Of a DNA stretch of 64,000 bases, positions 9,825 to 19,390 are shown piece by piece. Position 1 is the stretch's first letter. Each line of letters opens with the position of its first letter. Source of the stretch: Hydrogenophaga sp. BPS33 (GTDB lineage: Bacteria; Pseudomonadota; Gammaproteobacteria; Burkholderiales; Burkholderiaceae_C); NCBI RefSeq assembly GCF_009859475.1, contig NZ_CP044549.1, positions 4,278,001-4,342,000 on the forward strand. Reading direction: 5' to 3'. The notes below the pieces were generated by a model. It did no database searches, was not told the DNA's origin, and was given only the letters and a program-made list of their open reading frames with translations. The translations under genes and the position numbers were made by a program.

Positions 9825-10906
9825 CCCCGGTCGCGCGCGTACACGATCGCCTCCGCGCGCGTGTGCACGCCCAGCTTGTCGAAGATGCTCGACACCTGGT
9901 TGCGCACGGTCTTCTCGCTCTTCTTCAGTTGCCGCGCGATGCTCAGGTTGTCCAGGCCCTGGGCCACGAGGCGCAGCACCTCGCGTTCTGCGGCGGTGAG
10001 CGTCACTGCGGCAGCTTCTTCGCGCGCATCGGACGGCGCGGGTCTCAGAAACCCACGCAATTCGCACAGAAACAGGGGCCACGCGGGCTCGCTGTCGAGC
10101 AGGACATGGTTGTCGCTCTCCAGCGGCACGAAGCGCGCTCCCGGGATCAACGCCGCCAGCCGCACGCCTTCGTCGAACGGCACGCGGGCATCGCCGCGCG
10201 CATGCAGCACCAGCGTGTTCACCCGCAACTGGCGCGCCAGTCCGGTCACGTCGACGCGGTGAAATGCATCGAGCGTGCGCGCGGCGTTCTCGGGGCTCGC
10301 GGTCAGTCGCTCCAGCTCGTTCCACCATTGGTGCTGGGCCGGTGTGCCCTCCGGAATGAATTGGTTGGTGAACACCTGGCGGAAGGCGGCGTTGTCGCGC
10401 CCCCAGCCGAGCCGGATCAGGTTGACCAGGGTCTCGGCCTCCAAGCGCTCCGCATCGCTGGTGGCCCGCTGCAATGCGCCGCGCGCGTACGCACCGTGCA
10501 GCACCAGATGCGACACCCGCTCAGGATGTCGCACGGCGTAGGCGATCGCCACGGCGCCACCCTGCGACATGCCGATCAGCGCGAAGCGGCGCAGGCCCAG
10601 GCTGTCGACCACCGCCTCCAGATCGCCCACCCAGGCATCGAGTGAAAAATCCGCCACGGTGCTGTCGGACAGCCCGCAGCCACGCTGGTCGTAACGGATG
10701 TACTGGTGATCGCGCGCCAGCTCGGTCAGCCAAGGCCGCCAGACCGGGCTTTTCAGGTCGTGTTCGACGTGGCTGAGCCAGTGCGCGGCGCGCAGCAGGG
10801 GCGGGCCGGCGCCGATGGACGCGATCGCGATGCGTGTGCCATCGCCTGCTGTGCAGAAACGCAAGTTCTGGCGCAAGTTCGGGGGCGAACGCTGAACAGC
10901 GGACAT
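9821..10906 (-). CDS. Alpha/beta-hydrolase fused to a LuxR-type helix-turn-helix (regulator)
   Basis: Probable transcriptional regulator of 361 residues. Residues 20-290 form an alpha/beta-hydrolase domain with an apparently intact triad: nucleophile S114 in GMSQG (112-116), D239 in HARGDARVP and H267 in ESDNHVLL. Residues 302-361 are a LuxR/FixJ HTH (LTAAEREVLRLVAQGL, then SEKTVRNQVSSIFDKLGV). The start is the ATG at 10904-10906, giving MSAVQRSPP; the frame is open upstream but into low-similarity sequence. It is divergent from the diiron protein with a 158-bp gap, so it may control that gene. It could sense, and perhaps hydrolyse, a small ester or lactone; that is inference. Confidence 0.85.
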   Translation of the reverse strand: MSAVQRSPPNLRQNLRFCTAGDGTRIAIASIGAGPPLLRAAHWLSHVEHDLKSPVWRPWLTELARDHQYIRYDQRGCGLSDSTVADFSLDAWVGDLEAVVDSLGLRRFALIGMSQGGAVAIAYAVRHPERVSHLVLHGAYARGALQRATSDAERLEAETLVNLIRLGWGRDNAAFRQVFTNQFIPEGTPAQHQWWNELERLTASPENAARTLDAFHRVDVTGLARQLRVNTLVLHARGDARVPFDEGVRLAALIPGARFVPLESDNHVLLDSEPAWPLFLCELRGFLRPAPSDAREEAAAVTLTAAEREVLRLVAQGLDNLSIARQLKKSEKTVRNQVSSIFDKLGVHTRAEAIVYARDRG

Positions 10907-11064
10907 GCGCCATTCTCGCGCGCCTGGGCCTCGCGTCCTACGGCCGGGAGCCCGAAATGTCGCCCCGTGGGCGAACACGGGACATCTGCCCCATGCGCGC
11001 CGGCGCGCGGCGGTGAATCCTGGGTTCACGTCGACACGACGGAACCCCATCGAAAGGAATTGCC

Positions 11065-12057
11065 ATGCACACCACGACCACCAGCGCCACCGCGCCACTC
11101 GACACCGCACGTTACGCCAAGACCATCGAAGTGTCCAAACGCATCCGCTGGGACATCGACCGGGACGTGATCCGCGAGCGCCGCTTCGACCTGGCCCACA
11201 CCTTCCTGCCCGACGGGCTGTCGCTGGCCAACGAGCTGGCCTTCCTGAGCGCGGCCGAACACCGCTTTCTGAGCCAGGTGCAGGGCCGCACCTACGCCCA
11301 CATGTTCGGCCTCGTCGAGCGCTTCATCGGCGCGAAGATGCTGGATGTCAGCCGCGACCATTGGCTCGGCGACCAGACCGCGCTGGAAGCGATCGTGCGC
11401 TTCACCGACGAGGAGTTGAAACACCAGGAGCTGTTTCGCCGCATCGAACAGCTGGCGGCCGCTGACATGCCAGCGGGCTACCGCTTCGACATCTCGCCCA
11501 ACGACGTGGCCGCGTTCGTGCTGGGCAAATGCACCTGGGCCGTGCTGGCCCTCACCTGCCACATCGAGCTGTTCTCGCAGGCCCACTACCGTGCCAGCAT
11601 CGAAGCCGCTCAGGGCCTGTCGCCGCTCTTCAAGGATGTGTTTCTCTTCCACTGGAAAGAGGAATCGCAGCACGCCATCATCGACGAGTTGGAGTGGGCG
11701 CGCGAAGACGCGAAACTTCAGTCGGACGCCGAGCGCGACGCGGCCGTGGACGATCTGATCGCCCTGGTCGTCGGCGTGGACGGCCTTTTGCAGGCCCAGG
11801 CCAGTGCCGACGCGGCCTACTTCCTCACTGTCTGCGGCATGGCGGAGGACAGCCCGCGCGCCGAAGCCGTGCAGGGCACGGTGCTCAAGGCCTACCGCTG
11901 GCAATACATCGTTTCCGGCACGCTGGAGCCGCGGTTTCAGAAGCAGCTGGGCCAACTCGTCAGCGGCGCTCAGATGGCGCGCATTCAGGCGGCACTGGCG
12001 CCACTGAGCTACGCCGTGCCCACGCGCGTGGACGCTGTGACGGCGACCACACACTGA
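11065..12057 (+). CDS. Ferritin-like diiron protein, possible oxygenase
   Basis: The 330-residue, mostly helical protein has the spacing of a dinuclear iron four-helix bundle: a Glu on the first core helix (E57 or E65 in LANELAFLSAAEHRF), E117-x2-H120 (EELKHQ), E168 in CHIELF, and E200-x2-H203 (EESQH). Two ExxH motifs plus two further glutamates are the classic ligand set of ferritin-like diiron oxidases and oxygenases. No signal peptide is seen. The substrate is unknown. The gene follows the start of the divergent hydrolase-LuxR regulator and is convergent with a glutathione transferase gene. The start has AAAGGAAT just upstream. Confidence 0.75.
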   Translation: MHTTTTSATAPLDTARYAKTIEVSKRIRWDIDRDVIRERRFDLAHTFLPDGLSLANELAFLSAAEHRFLSQVQGRTYAHMFGLVERFIGAKMLDVSRDHWLGDQTALEAIVRFTDEELKHQELFRRIEQLAAADMPAGYRFDISPNDVAAFVLGKCTWAVLALTCHIELFSQAHYRASIEAAQGLSPLFKDVFLFHWKEESQHAIIDELEWAREDAKLQSDAERDAAVDDLIALVVGVDGLLQAQASADAAYFLTVCGMAEDSPRAEAVQGTVLKAYRWQYIVSGTLEPRFQKQLGQLVSGAQMARIQAALAPLSYAVPTRVDAVTATTH

Positions 12058-12061
12058 GGCG

Positions 12062-12751
12062 CTAGGCTGCGGCCGGGTCCCAGAAGCGGCGCGACAGGCC
12101 TTGCCGCCCGGGAAAGAACTTGAAGAAGGGCCGGGCCGCGTCGACGGTGCGCGCCACCGACGCCCGTGCCTGCAGGCGCTCGAAGTAGTCCGCCAGGCGT
12201 TCGTGCCCGGCCGGCAGCGGCACATAGGCCAAGGCATAGAACAAGGCGGGTGCGGCGGCGCAATCGGCCATGCTGAACGCGCTGCCCGCCACCCAGTTGC
12301 GGCCCTCCAGATGGCGGTCGATCATCGCGTAGGACGACAACAGCATCTCCCGGGCCGGGGCCACGTTGAGCGCGTCGCGGTCGGCTTCGGCGCGCAGCAG
12401 GTCGGTGGTGAAGGCATTCATCGGGGTCATCACGTACTGGTCGAAGAGGCGGTCCCACAGGCGCACTTCCAGGGCCTGCTCGGCGTCGTTCGGAATGAGC
12501 GTGCGACCGGGGGCGGCATGTTTGCGCTGCAGGTATTCGATGATGATGCTGGTCTCGGCCACCGGCTCGCCCTGGTCGACCAGCAGGGGCATCTTGCCGG
12601 TTGGCCACAGGGCCCGGAAGGCGGCACGTTGCGCGGGATCGCCCAGGTTGAGCAGGCGTTTTTCCACCGGGACGGCGAGTTCTTCGAGCGCGATCAGCAC
12701 CTTGTGGCAGTAGGAAGACAGCGGGTGGTAGTGCAAGGTGAGCGCGGTCAT
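12062..12751 (-). CDS. Glutathione S-transferase family protein
   Basis: Cytosolic glutathione transferase fold, 229 residues. The N-terminal thioredoxin-like domain begins MTALTLHYHPLSSYCHKV, where S12/S13 or C15 is the likely glutathione-activating residue. The cis-Pro and gamma-glutamyl-binding region is KMPLLVDQGEPVAETSIIIEY near residues 52-72. The C-terminal all-helical domain carries SMADCAAAPALFYAL, the N-capping box pattern. I chose the inner ATG because family members start just before the first beta strand. It is convergent with the diiron protein gene, 4 bp apart. Substrate unknown; detoxification or a catabolic lyase role are both possible. Confidence 0.88.
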   Translation of the reverse strand: MTALTLHYHPLSSYCHKVLIALEELAVPVEKRLLNLGDPAQRAAFRALWPTGKMPLLVDQGEPVAETSIIIEYLQRKHAAPGRTLIPNDAEQALEVRLWDRLFDQYVMTPMNAFTTDLLRAEADRDALNVAPAREMLLSSYAMIDRHLEGRNWVAGSAFSMADCAAAPALFYALAYVPLPAGHERLADYFERLQARASVARTVDAARPFFKFFPGRQGLSRRFWDPAAA

Positions 12752-12907
12752 GCGGATGGTCCGAGGTTGCCAAGGGCCGCAGTATTGACGATGCCGTTGC
12801 GATCGCCAAGCCGGCATCTGCAGGGCGCAAACAACGGTGCGCTGGCGAACAGACGCCCGGGTGCGCCGCTTCCATATTGGCTACCCGCCCCCACGCCCGT
12901 CCATCCC

Positions 12908-13978
12908 ATGATCCAGATCCGCAAAGGACAAGCCCCCGCGCCGCTCCAGCGCGAACAGTTCGGCGAACGCTTTCGAGCCCTTTTCATGGACCCGGCGTTC
13001 CGCGCCGAGGACGAGAGCATCGAACGCCTCGAAGGAATTGCCTGGGACGCCTACATCGAAGGCCGCAAGGCGCCGCAGACGCAGAAGGCGGGCCCGGGAT
13101 ACGCCGACCCGGACTACGACCTGTCGTCCGAATGGATCGCGACCCGCCAGCGCATCGACGCCGCGCAAGCGCGCTGGTCTGAAGCTGGCACGCCGTCCCG
13201 CGTGCTGCTGATCTGCGGCGCAGCACGCAATGACGGCACCTGTCCGGGCGAAATGTCCAAGACCTTCCGATTGACCCAGATCGCGCAAAAGGCGCTGCAA
13301 GCCCAGGGCATCGAGGTCGACCTGCTGGACCTGAGCCTGCTCACCTCGTCCTACGCCCTGCACATCCACCCCTGCAAAGGCTGTGTGTCCACCGCCATGC
13401 CGCTGTGCCACTGGCCCTGCAGCTGCTACCCCAACCACGCCTTGAACCAGGCGAACGACTGGATGGCCGAGATCTACGAACGCTGGACCGCCGCGCACGC
13501 CGTGCTCATCGTCACCCCGGTCTACTGGTACCAGGCCCCCAGCCCGCTCAAACTCATGATCGACCGCCTCGTGTGCGCGGACGGAGGCAACCCCGACCCC
13601 ACCTCCACCGGCGGCAAGAAGCCGGACAAGGCCAAGGCGCTGGAGATGGCGGGCTGGGACTATCCCCAGCACCTCGCCGGGCGCGCGTACGGCGTGGTGG
13701 TGCACGGCGACGTGGCCGGCATCGAAGGCGCGCGCCGTGCGCTGTGCGACTGGCTGGACTGGATGGGCTTCATCGACGCCGGCCCGCAAGCCCGGCTGGA
13801 CCGCTTCATCGGCTACTACGAACCCTACGCCAACAGCCACGAAACGCTGGACGACGACACCGCTGTGCAGGACGAAACGCGCAACGCGGCGCTGGCCGTG
13901 GCCAAGGCGGTGGTGGAGTTGCGCGCCGGCCGGCTGCAGGCGCTGCAGCCCAGGCTGCAGCGCCCACGGCCCAAATAA
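12908..13978 (+). CDS. NADPH-dependent FMN reductase / flavodoxin-fold oxidoreductase
   Basis: The 356-residue protein has a flavodoxin-like core starting near residue 98 (SRVLLICGAARNDGTC, the phosphate-binding loop for FMN). It continues with HPCKGCVSTAMPLCHWPCSCYPN, unusually rich in cysteine, and with the VTPVYWYQAPSPLKLMIDR segment typical of NAD(P)H:FMN reductases. About 95 N-terminal residues precede the core. The start ATG (12908-12910) follows a weak ribosome binding site. It is divergent from the glutathione transferase. It could supply reduced flavin or reduce quinones; the role is not settled by context. Confidence 0.82.
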   Translation: MIQIRKGQAPAPLQREQFGERFRALFMDPAFRAEDESIERLEGIAWDAYIEGRKAPQTQKAGPGYADPDYDLSSEWIATRQRIDAAQARWSEAGTPSRVLLICGAARNDGTCPGEMSKTFRLTQIAQKALQAQGIEVDLLDLSLLTSSYALHIHPCKGCVSTAMPLCHWPCSCYPNHALNQANDWMAEIYERWTAAHAVLIVTPVYWYQAPSPLKLMIDRLVCADGGNPDPTSTGGKKPDKAKALEMAGWDYPQHLAGRAYGVVVHGDVAGIEGARRALCDWLDWMGFIDAGPQARLDRFIGYYEPYANSHETLDDDTAVQDETRNAALAVAKAVVELRAGRLQALQPRLQRPRPK

Positions 13979-14092
13979 GCCAGCGCGGAGGGCGCACGCC
14001 GGCCCGGGGTATTCTGCGAGGAACACCCGCGCCTCTGGCGCGCAGGGTGAGCCCCATGAACTCCGTGGCGCCCTGGGCGTCCAACCGCCCAC

Positions 14093-14593
14093 ATGAAACA
14101 CTTGCTCCTTTGCACGGCCTTGCTTCTGCTGTCCTCGAACGCATCGGCACAGGCGCTCTGGCGGGGCGTGCCTTCGGGTGCCACACCAGCGGAGGTGAGC
14201 GCACTGGTTCCGGAGGCGGTCCCGGTCCCACCGGCCGGCGTGGCGACGGAGGACGGCCAGGTCCGGCTTCGCATCCCGGCCCAGGAACTCGTGGGCACCG
14301 ACTTCGAGGTGGCCTTCGGCTTCGAGCAGGACAAGCTGCAAACCGTGGTGCTGCGCGCGCGCGGCGCTTCGCCGCAACAAGCGCGCGCCATCGCCGAGCG
14401 GCTGACGGCCTCGCTGCGGTCCCAGTACGGGCTGGAGATCAGCACCAAGAGCCGCCGCGAGCCGGTGCTCGCCGGTGTCGACCGCAAGTGGTCCTACCGC
14501 CGGACGAGCATGCACCTGCAAGTGGTCGAAGGCTCGGTGGTCCAGCTGCGTTACCGCGCCGAAATCCCCAGGTCGGCGAACCCGCAACTCTGA
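14093..14593 (+). CDS. Secreted hypothetical protein
   Basis: Unrecognised 166-residue protein. A clear Sec signal peptide (MKHLLLCTALLLLSSNASA, cleavage near residue 19-21) implies periplasmic location. The mature part is a compact alpha/beta protein with no cysteine pair or obvious catalytic motif; the WRGVPSGATPAEVSAL opening resembles small periplasmic proteins of unknown function in Burkholderiales. It precedes the cox cluster by 121 bp, across the putative operator, and need not belong to it. Confidence 0.65.
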   Translation: MKHLLLCTALLLLSSNASAQALWRGVPSGATPAEVSALVPEAVPVPPAGVATEDGQVRLRIPAQELVGTDFEVAFGFEQDKLQTVVLRARGASPQQARAIAERLTASLRSQYGLEISTKSRREPVLAGVDRKWSYRRTSMHLQVVEGSVVQLRYRAEIPRSANPQL

Positions 14594-14598
14594 TCACG

Positions 14599-14611
14599 TC
14601 TCAATTTGAGA
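14599..14611. promoter_or_regulatory. Palindrome TCTCAA-T-TTGAGA upstream of the cox operon
   Basis: A perfect 13-bp inverted repeat about 100 bp before coxS. Such TCTCAA/TTGAGA dyads suit a Fis-type activator of the AcoR kind, and a GAF/Fis regulator is encoded at the end of the cluster. Binding is inferred. A weak -24/-12-like match follows at 14616-14631. Confidence 0.45.
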
Positions 14612-14714
14612 ATGATTGGCGCAGCTGCAGCGTTTTGAGGGTAAACCCGCAAATCACCGACCCAGCGCCGTGCTCAACTTGTTGTGCCCCACCACCACAA
14701 CAAGGAGACAAACC

Positions 14715-15182
<468 letters not shown>

Positions 15183-15192
15183 GGAGAATCAC

Positions 15193-17574
15193 ATGGGTGC
15201 ATCCGACTTCTCCAAACTCCCGCACATCGGCGAATCGCTCAAGCGCAAGGAAGACTACCGCTTCCTCACCGGCGCGGGCCAGTACACCGACGACATCGTG
15301 CTGCCCAACATGCACCACGCGGTCTTCGTGCGCTCGCCGCACGCGCACGCCAACATCCGCAAGATCGACAAGAGCGCCGCGCTCAAGGCCCCAGGCGTGA
15401 TCGGCGTGTTCGACGGCGACGACGTCGCGGCCGACAAGATCGGCGGCCTGCCCTGTGGCTGGCTCATCACCGACACCGCCGGCCAGCCGATGAAGGAGCC
15501 GCCCCACCCCATCCTCGCGGCCGGCAAGGTGCGCTACGTGGGCGACCACGTCGCCATGGTCGTGGCCGACACGCTGGAGAACGCGAAGAACGCGGCCGAA
15601 CTGGTGGACGTGGACTACGACCCGTTGCCCGCCGTGGTCGACGTGCGCGACGCCATGAAACCGGGCGCGCCGGCGCTGCACGAGGCCGCCGCCGACAACC
15701 ACTGCTACAAGTGGGCCATCGGCGACAAGTCCCAGGTGGACGCCGCCTTCGCCAACGCCGCTCACGTGACGAAACTCGACCTGATCAACAACCGCCTCGC
15801 GCCCAACCCGATGGAGCCGCGCGCGGCCATCGCGTCGTACAACCGCGCCGGTGACGACTACACGCTCTACGTGGCCAACCAGAACCCGCACGTCGAACGC
15901 CTGTTGATGACGGCCTTCGTGATGGGCCTGCCCGAGCACAAGGTGCGCGTGATCGCGCCCGACGTGGGCGGTGGCTTCGGCGCCAAGATCTACCTCTACG
16001 CCGAAGACGTCTGCCTCACCTGGGCCTCGAAAAAACTGAACTGCGCGATCAAGTGGACCTGCGACCGTTCCGAGGCCTTCCTGTGCGACGCGCACGGGCG
16101 CGACCACGTGACGCACGCCGAAATGGCGCTGGACAAGGACGGTCACTTCCTCGCCTTGCGGGTCCACACCGACGCCAACCTCGGCGCCTACCTCTCCACC
16201 TTCTCCACCGCCGTCCCCACCATCCTCTACGCCACGCTGCTCGCGGGCCAGTACAAGACGCCGCAGGTGTACGTGGAGGTCGATGCGTGGTTCACCAACA
16301 CGTCACCGGTGGACGCCTACCGCGGCGCGGGCCGCCCCGAGGCGACCTATCTGCTCGAACGCATCGTGAGCCGTTGCGCCTGGGAAACCGGCCTGTCGCA
16401 AGACGAGATCCGCCGCCGCAACTTCATCACCGAGTTCCCGTACCAGACGCCGGTGGCGCTGCAGTACGACACCGGCGACTTCCCGGCCTGCATGGCCAAG
16501 GCGAACGAGCTGGCCGAGATGTCGAGCTTCGAGCAGCGCAAGGCCGCCTCCAAGGCCAAGGGACTGCTGCGCGGCGTCGGCTACAGCAGCTACATCGAAG
16601 CCTGCGGCCTGGCGCCGAGCAACATCGCGGGCGCACTCGGTGCGCGCGCCGGCCTGTTCGAATGTGGTGAAGTGCGCGTGCACCCGACGGGCAGCGTCAC
16701 CGTGTTCACCGGCTCGCACAGCCACGGCCAGGGGCACGAAACCACGTTCGCGCAAGTCGTGGCTTCGCGCCTGGGGCTGGACCCGTCGCAGGTCGACATC
16801 GTGCACGGCGACACCGGCCGCGTGCCCTTCGGCATGGGCACCTATGGCTCACGCTCCATCTCGGTGGGCGGCGCGGCCATCATGCGCGCACTCGACAAGA
16901 TCGAGGCCAAGGCCAAGAAGATCGCCGCCCACCTGATGGAGGCGGGCGATGCCGACGTGGACTTCGCCAACGGCGAGTTCACCGTCAAGGGCACCGACAA
17001 AAAGGTCACCTTCGGACAGGTCGCGCTGACCGCCTACGTGCCGCACAACTACCCGCTGGACAAGCTGGAACCAGGCCTGAACGAAACCGCGTTCTACGAC
17101 CCGACCAACTTCACCTTCCCGGCCGGCACCCACATCTGCGAGGTCGAGATCGACCCCAACACCGGCGTGGTGCGCGTGGACCGCTTCACCGCCGTGGACG
17201 ACTTCGGCACCATCATCAACCCGATGATCGTCGAGGGCCAGGTGCACGGCGGGCTGGTGCAAGGCATCGGCCAGGCGCTGCTGGAACACTGCATCTACGA
17301 CCGCGACACCGGCCAGTTGCTCACCGGCACTTTCATGGACTACGCGATGCCACGCGCCGACGACGTGCCCGACTTCCGCCTGGGCCACGTGGTCACGCCC
17401 TGCACCACCAACCCGCTGGGCACCAAGGGCTGCGGCGAGGCCGGGGCCATCGGTTCGCCGCCGGCGGTGATCAACGCCGTGCTGGATGCGCTCGCGCCCC
17501 TGGGCGTGAAGGACTTCGACATGCCGGCCAGCCCGCACCGCGTGTGGGAAGCCATCCGCGCGGCCAAGCCATAA
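15193..17574 (+). CDS. coxL: Form II CO-dehydrogenase-like / aldehyde oxidase-type molybdopterin large subunit
   Basis: Catalytic molybdopterin subunit, 793 residues. The active-site loop reads AYRGAGR (residues 375-381), the signature of form II CoxL, not the AYxCSFR loop of bona fide CO dehydrogenase; the catalytic Cys is absent. The conserved glutamate that acts on the Mo centre is E749 in GCGEAGAIG. The remaining xanthine-dehydrogenase-family blocks (DVGGGFGAK near residue 257, the SHGQGHETT region) are intact. The true substrate may be an aldehyde, N-heterocycle or other hydroxylatable compound, with CO only possible. GAGGAG precedes the ATG. Confidence 0.92.
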   Translation: MGASDFSKLPHIGESLKRKEDYRFLTGAGQYTDDIVLPNMHHAVFVRSPHAHANIRKIDKSAALKAPGVIGVFDGDDVAADKIGGLPCGWLITDTAGQPMKEPPHPILAAGKVRYVGDHVAMVVADTLENAKNAAELVDVDYDPLPAVVDVRDAMKPGAPALHEAAADNHCYKWAIGDKSQVDAAFANAAHVTKLDLINNRLAPNPMEPRAAIASYNRAGDDYTLYVANQNPHVERLLMTAFVMGLPEHKVRVIAPDVGGGFGAKIYLYAEDVCLTWASKKLNCAIKWTCDRSEAFLCDAHGRDHVTHAEMALDKDGHFLALRVHTDANLGAYLSTFSTAVPTILYATLLAGQYKTPQVYVEVDAWFTNTSPVDAYRGAGRPEATYLLERIVSRCAWETGLSQDEIRRRNFITEFPYQTPVALQYDTGDFPACMAKANELAEMSSFEQRKAASKAKGLLRGVGYSSYIEACGLAPSNIAGALGARAGLFECGEVRVHPTGSVTVFTGSHSHGQGHETTFAQVVASRLGLDPSQVDIVHGDTGRVPFGMGTYGSRSISVGGAAIMRALDKIEAKAKKIAAHLMEAGDADVDFANGEFTVKGTDKKVTFGQVALTAYVPHNYPLDKLEPGLNETAFYDPTNFTFPAGTHICEVEIDPNTGVVRVDRFTAVDDFGTIINPMIVEGQVHGGLVQGIGQALLEHCIYDRDTGQLLTGTFMDYAMPRADDVPDFRLGHVVTPCTTNPLGTKGCGEAGAIGSPPAVINAVLDALAPLGVKDFDMPASPHRVWEAIRAAKP

Positions 17575-17585
17575 GGAGTGACACC

Positions 17586-18380
17586 ATGTACGCATTCACC
17601 CTGGAACAACCCAAGACACTGGCCGATGCAAAGCGCTTCACCTCGGGCGGCGCAATGGCGCTGGCCGGCGGCCAGACCCTGATCGCCTCGATGAAGCAGC
17701 GGCTGAGCCGACCGGAAAACCTGGTCGATCTCGGCGGTATCGCCGAGCTGCGCGGCGTGAAGATGGAAGGGCAAAACCTCGTCATCGGCGCCATGACCTG
17801 CCACCAGGACGTGGCCAACAACGCCGACGTGCGAAAGCACATTCCCGGGCTGGCCGCGCTGGCCGGTGGCATTGGCGACCGGCAGGTGCGCGCGCGCGGC
17901 ACCCTGGGTGGCTCGGTGGCCAACGACGACCCGGCAGCCTGCTACCCCAGTGCGGTGCTGGGCCTCGGAGCCACAGTGGTCACCGACCGGCGCGAGATCG
18001 CGGCCGACGACTTCTTCCAGGGCCTGTTCACCACCGCGCTGGAACCGGGCGAGCTCATCACCGCGATCCGTTTTCCGATCCCCCAGAAGGCGGCCTACGC
18101 CAAGTTCCGCCAGCCGGCCTCGCGCTTCGCGCTGGTGGGCGTGTTCGTGGCGCAAACCGCCAGCGGTGTGCGCGTGGCCGTCACCGGCACCGGCAGCGGC
18201 GTGTTCCGCCACGCGGGGCTGGAAGTGGCGCTGGGCAAGAGCTTCACGCCCGAGGCGGTGGACGGCGTGGCCATCGACGGCGCTGATTTCAGCGGCGATC
18301 TGCACGCCAGCGCCGCCTACCGGGCGCATCTGGTGACGGTGCAGACGCAGGCCGCGGTGCGCCAGGCCAACGGCGGATGA
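17586..18380 (+). CDS. coxM: CO-dehydrogenase-like FAD-binding medium subunit
   Basis: FAD subunit of the molybdenum hydroxylase, 264 residues. The FAD-binding region is seen as AGGQTLIASMKQRL (pyrophosphate loop) and, further on, GDRQVRARGTLGGSVANDDPAA, the two classical flavin-contact loops. The C-terminal CO-dehydrogenase flavoprotein domain is present. AAGGAGTG lies just before the ATG at 17586. The stop overlaps the start of the MoxR gene by 4 bp, so expression is coupled. It is shorter than many 280-290-residue homologues. Confidence 0.92.
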   Translation: MYAFTLEQPKTLADAKRFTSGGAMALAGGQTLIASMKQRLSRPENLVDLGGIAELRGVKMEGQNLVIGAMTCHQDVANNADVRKHIPGLAALAGGIGDRQVRARGTLGGSVANDDPAACYPSAVLGLGATVVTDRREIAADDFFQGLFTTALEPGELITAIRFPIPQKAAYAKFRQPASRFALVGVFVAQTASGVRVAVTGTGSGVFRHAGLEVALGKSFTPEAVDGVAIDGADFSGDLHASAAYRAHLVTVQTQAAVRQANGG

Positions 18381-19282
18381 CACGGGTGCCCGACGACACC
18401 CGCAGCATCGACGGCCTGACCCGGGCCCTGCAAGGCGTGGGTTACCACGCACCCCGGCGGCTGGCCACCGCCGTCTTCCTGGCCATGCGCCTGCAACGCC
18501 CGCTGCTGCTCGAAGGTGAGCCCGGCGTAGGCAAGACCGAGCTCGCCAAGGCGCTCGCCAAAGTGCTCGGCCGTCCACTCGTGCGCCTGCAGTGCTACGA
18601 CGGCATGGAGCAACGCGAAGCGCTCTACGAATGGAACCACACGGCGCAACTGCTGCACATGCGCGCGGTGCAGAACACCGCCACGCCCGACGAGATCGAA
18701 CGCGAGGTGTACCAGGCGCGTTACCTGATCCGCCGGCCCTTGCTGCAGGCGCTGCAGACGCCCGAACCGGGCGCGGTGCTGCTGATCGACGAAGTGGACC
18801 GCGCCGACGAGCCGTTCGAAGCCTTTCTACTGGAGTACCTGGGCGAATACCAGGTGAGCATTCCCGAGCTCGGCACCATCCGGGCGGTGGCCGCGCCGCT
18901 GACCATTCTCACCAGCAACCGCACGCGCGATTTGAACGACGCGGTGAAGCGGCGCTGTCTGTACCAGTGGCTGGACTACCCGGACCGCGAACGCGAACTG
19001 GCCATCGTGCGCAGCCAGGTGCCCGAAGCAAGTGCGGCCCTCACCGAGCAGGTCACGCGTTTTGTCTCGCGGCTGCGCAACCAGCCGTTTGCCAATGCGT
19101 TTCAGCGCAGCCCCGGTATCGCGGAGAGCGTTGAGTGGGCCAAGGCATTGGTGGCACTGGACACGCTCACGCTCGACCCCGAGGTGATCCAGGACACGGC
19201 AGGCATCCTGTTCAAGCAACGCGAAGATGTGGCGGCCTTGTTGCCGATGCTGGACCAGTTGCTGGCGCCGGAGCCTGTATGA
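18377..19282 (+). CDS. coxD: MoxR-family AAA+ ATPase (CoxD-like)
   Basis: Cytoplasmic AAA+ chaperone. In Oligotropha CoxD helps assemble the Mo-Cu active site of CO dehydrogenase; here it would serve the form II enzyme. The 301 residues carry Walker A GEPGVGKT (47-54), Walker B LIDE (136-139), sensor 1 ILTSNRTRDL and the late sensor 2 region. It overlaps coxM by 4 bp and is normally followed directly by the VWA gene coxE; here a ~430-bp repeat lies between them. MoxR-VWA pairs act together. Confidence 0.9.
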   Translation: MTRVPDDTRSIDGLTRALQGVGYHAPRRLATAVFLAMRLQRPLLLEGEPGVGKTELAKALAKVLGRPLVRLQCYDGMEQREALYEWNHTAQLLHMRAVQNTATPDEIEREVYQARYLIRRPLLQALQTPEPGAVLLIDEVDRADEPFEAFLLEYLGEYQVSIPELGTIRAVAAPLTILTSNRTRDLNDAVKRRCLYQWLDYPDRERELAIVRSQVPEASAALTEQVTRFVSRLRNQPFANAFQRSPGIAESVEWAKALVALDTLTLDPEVIQDTAGILFKQREDVAALLPMLDQLLAPEPV

Positions 19283-19390
19283 ATTCGGGGTCCTCTCTGG
19301 CCTGCGTTTCTTCCGGGCCGTTGGTGTGTGTTTGTGAATTCGGGGTCCTTGCTCGCATAGGTTTCCTCCAGGCCGCTGGTGCGTGTGCCC
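19281..19390. repeat. Tandem pair of 55-bp direct repeats
   Basis: Two consecutive units, 19281-19335 and 19336-19390, both begin GAATTCGGGGTCC and stay similar over the full 55 bp (about three quarters identity by eye). They start within the last codons of coxD and abut the large palindrome. Shared start and fixed period argue for duplication, not chance. Confidence 0.65.

Noticed and set aside
14616..14631. Possible -24/-12 (sigma-54) promoter, TGGCGC-N5-CAGC
   Set aside because: The -12 element lacks the usual TT, and the nearby regulator has no AAA+ domain, so a sigma-54 promoter is not supported.
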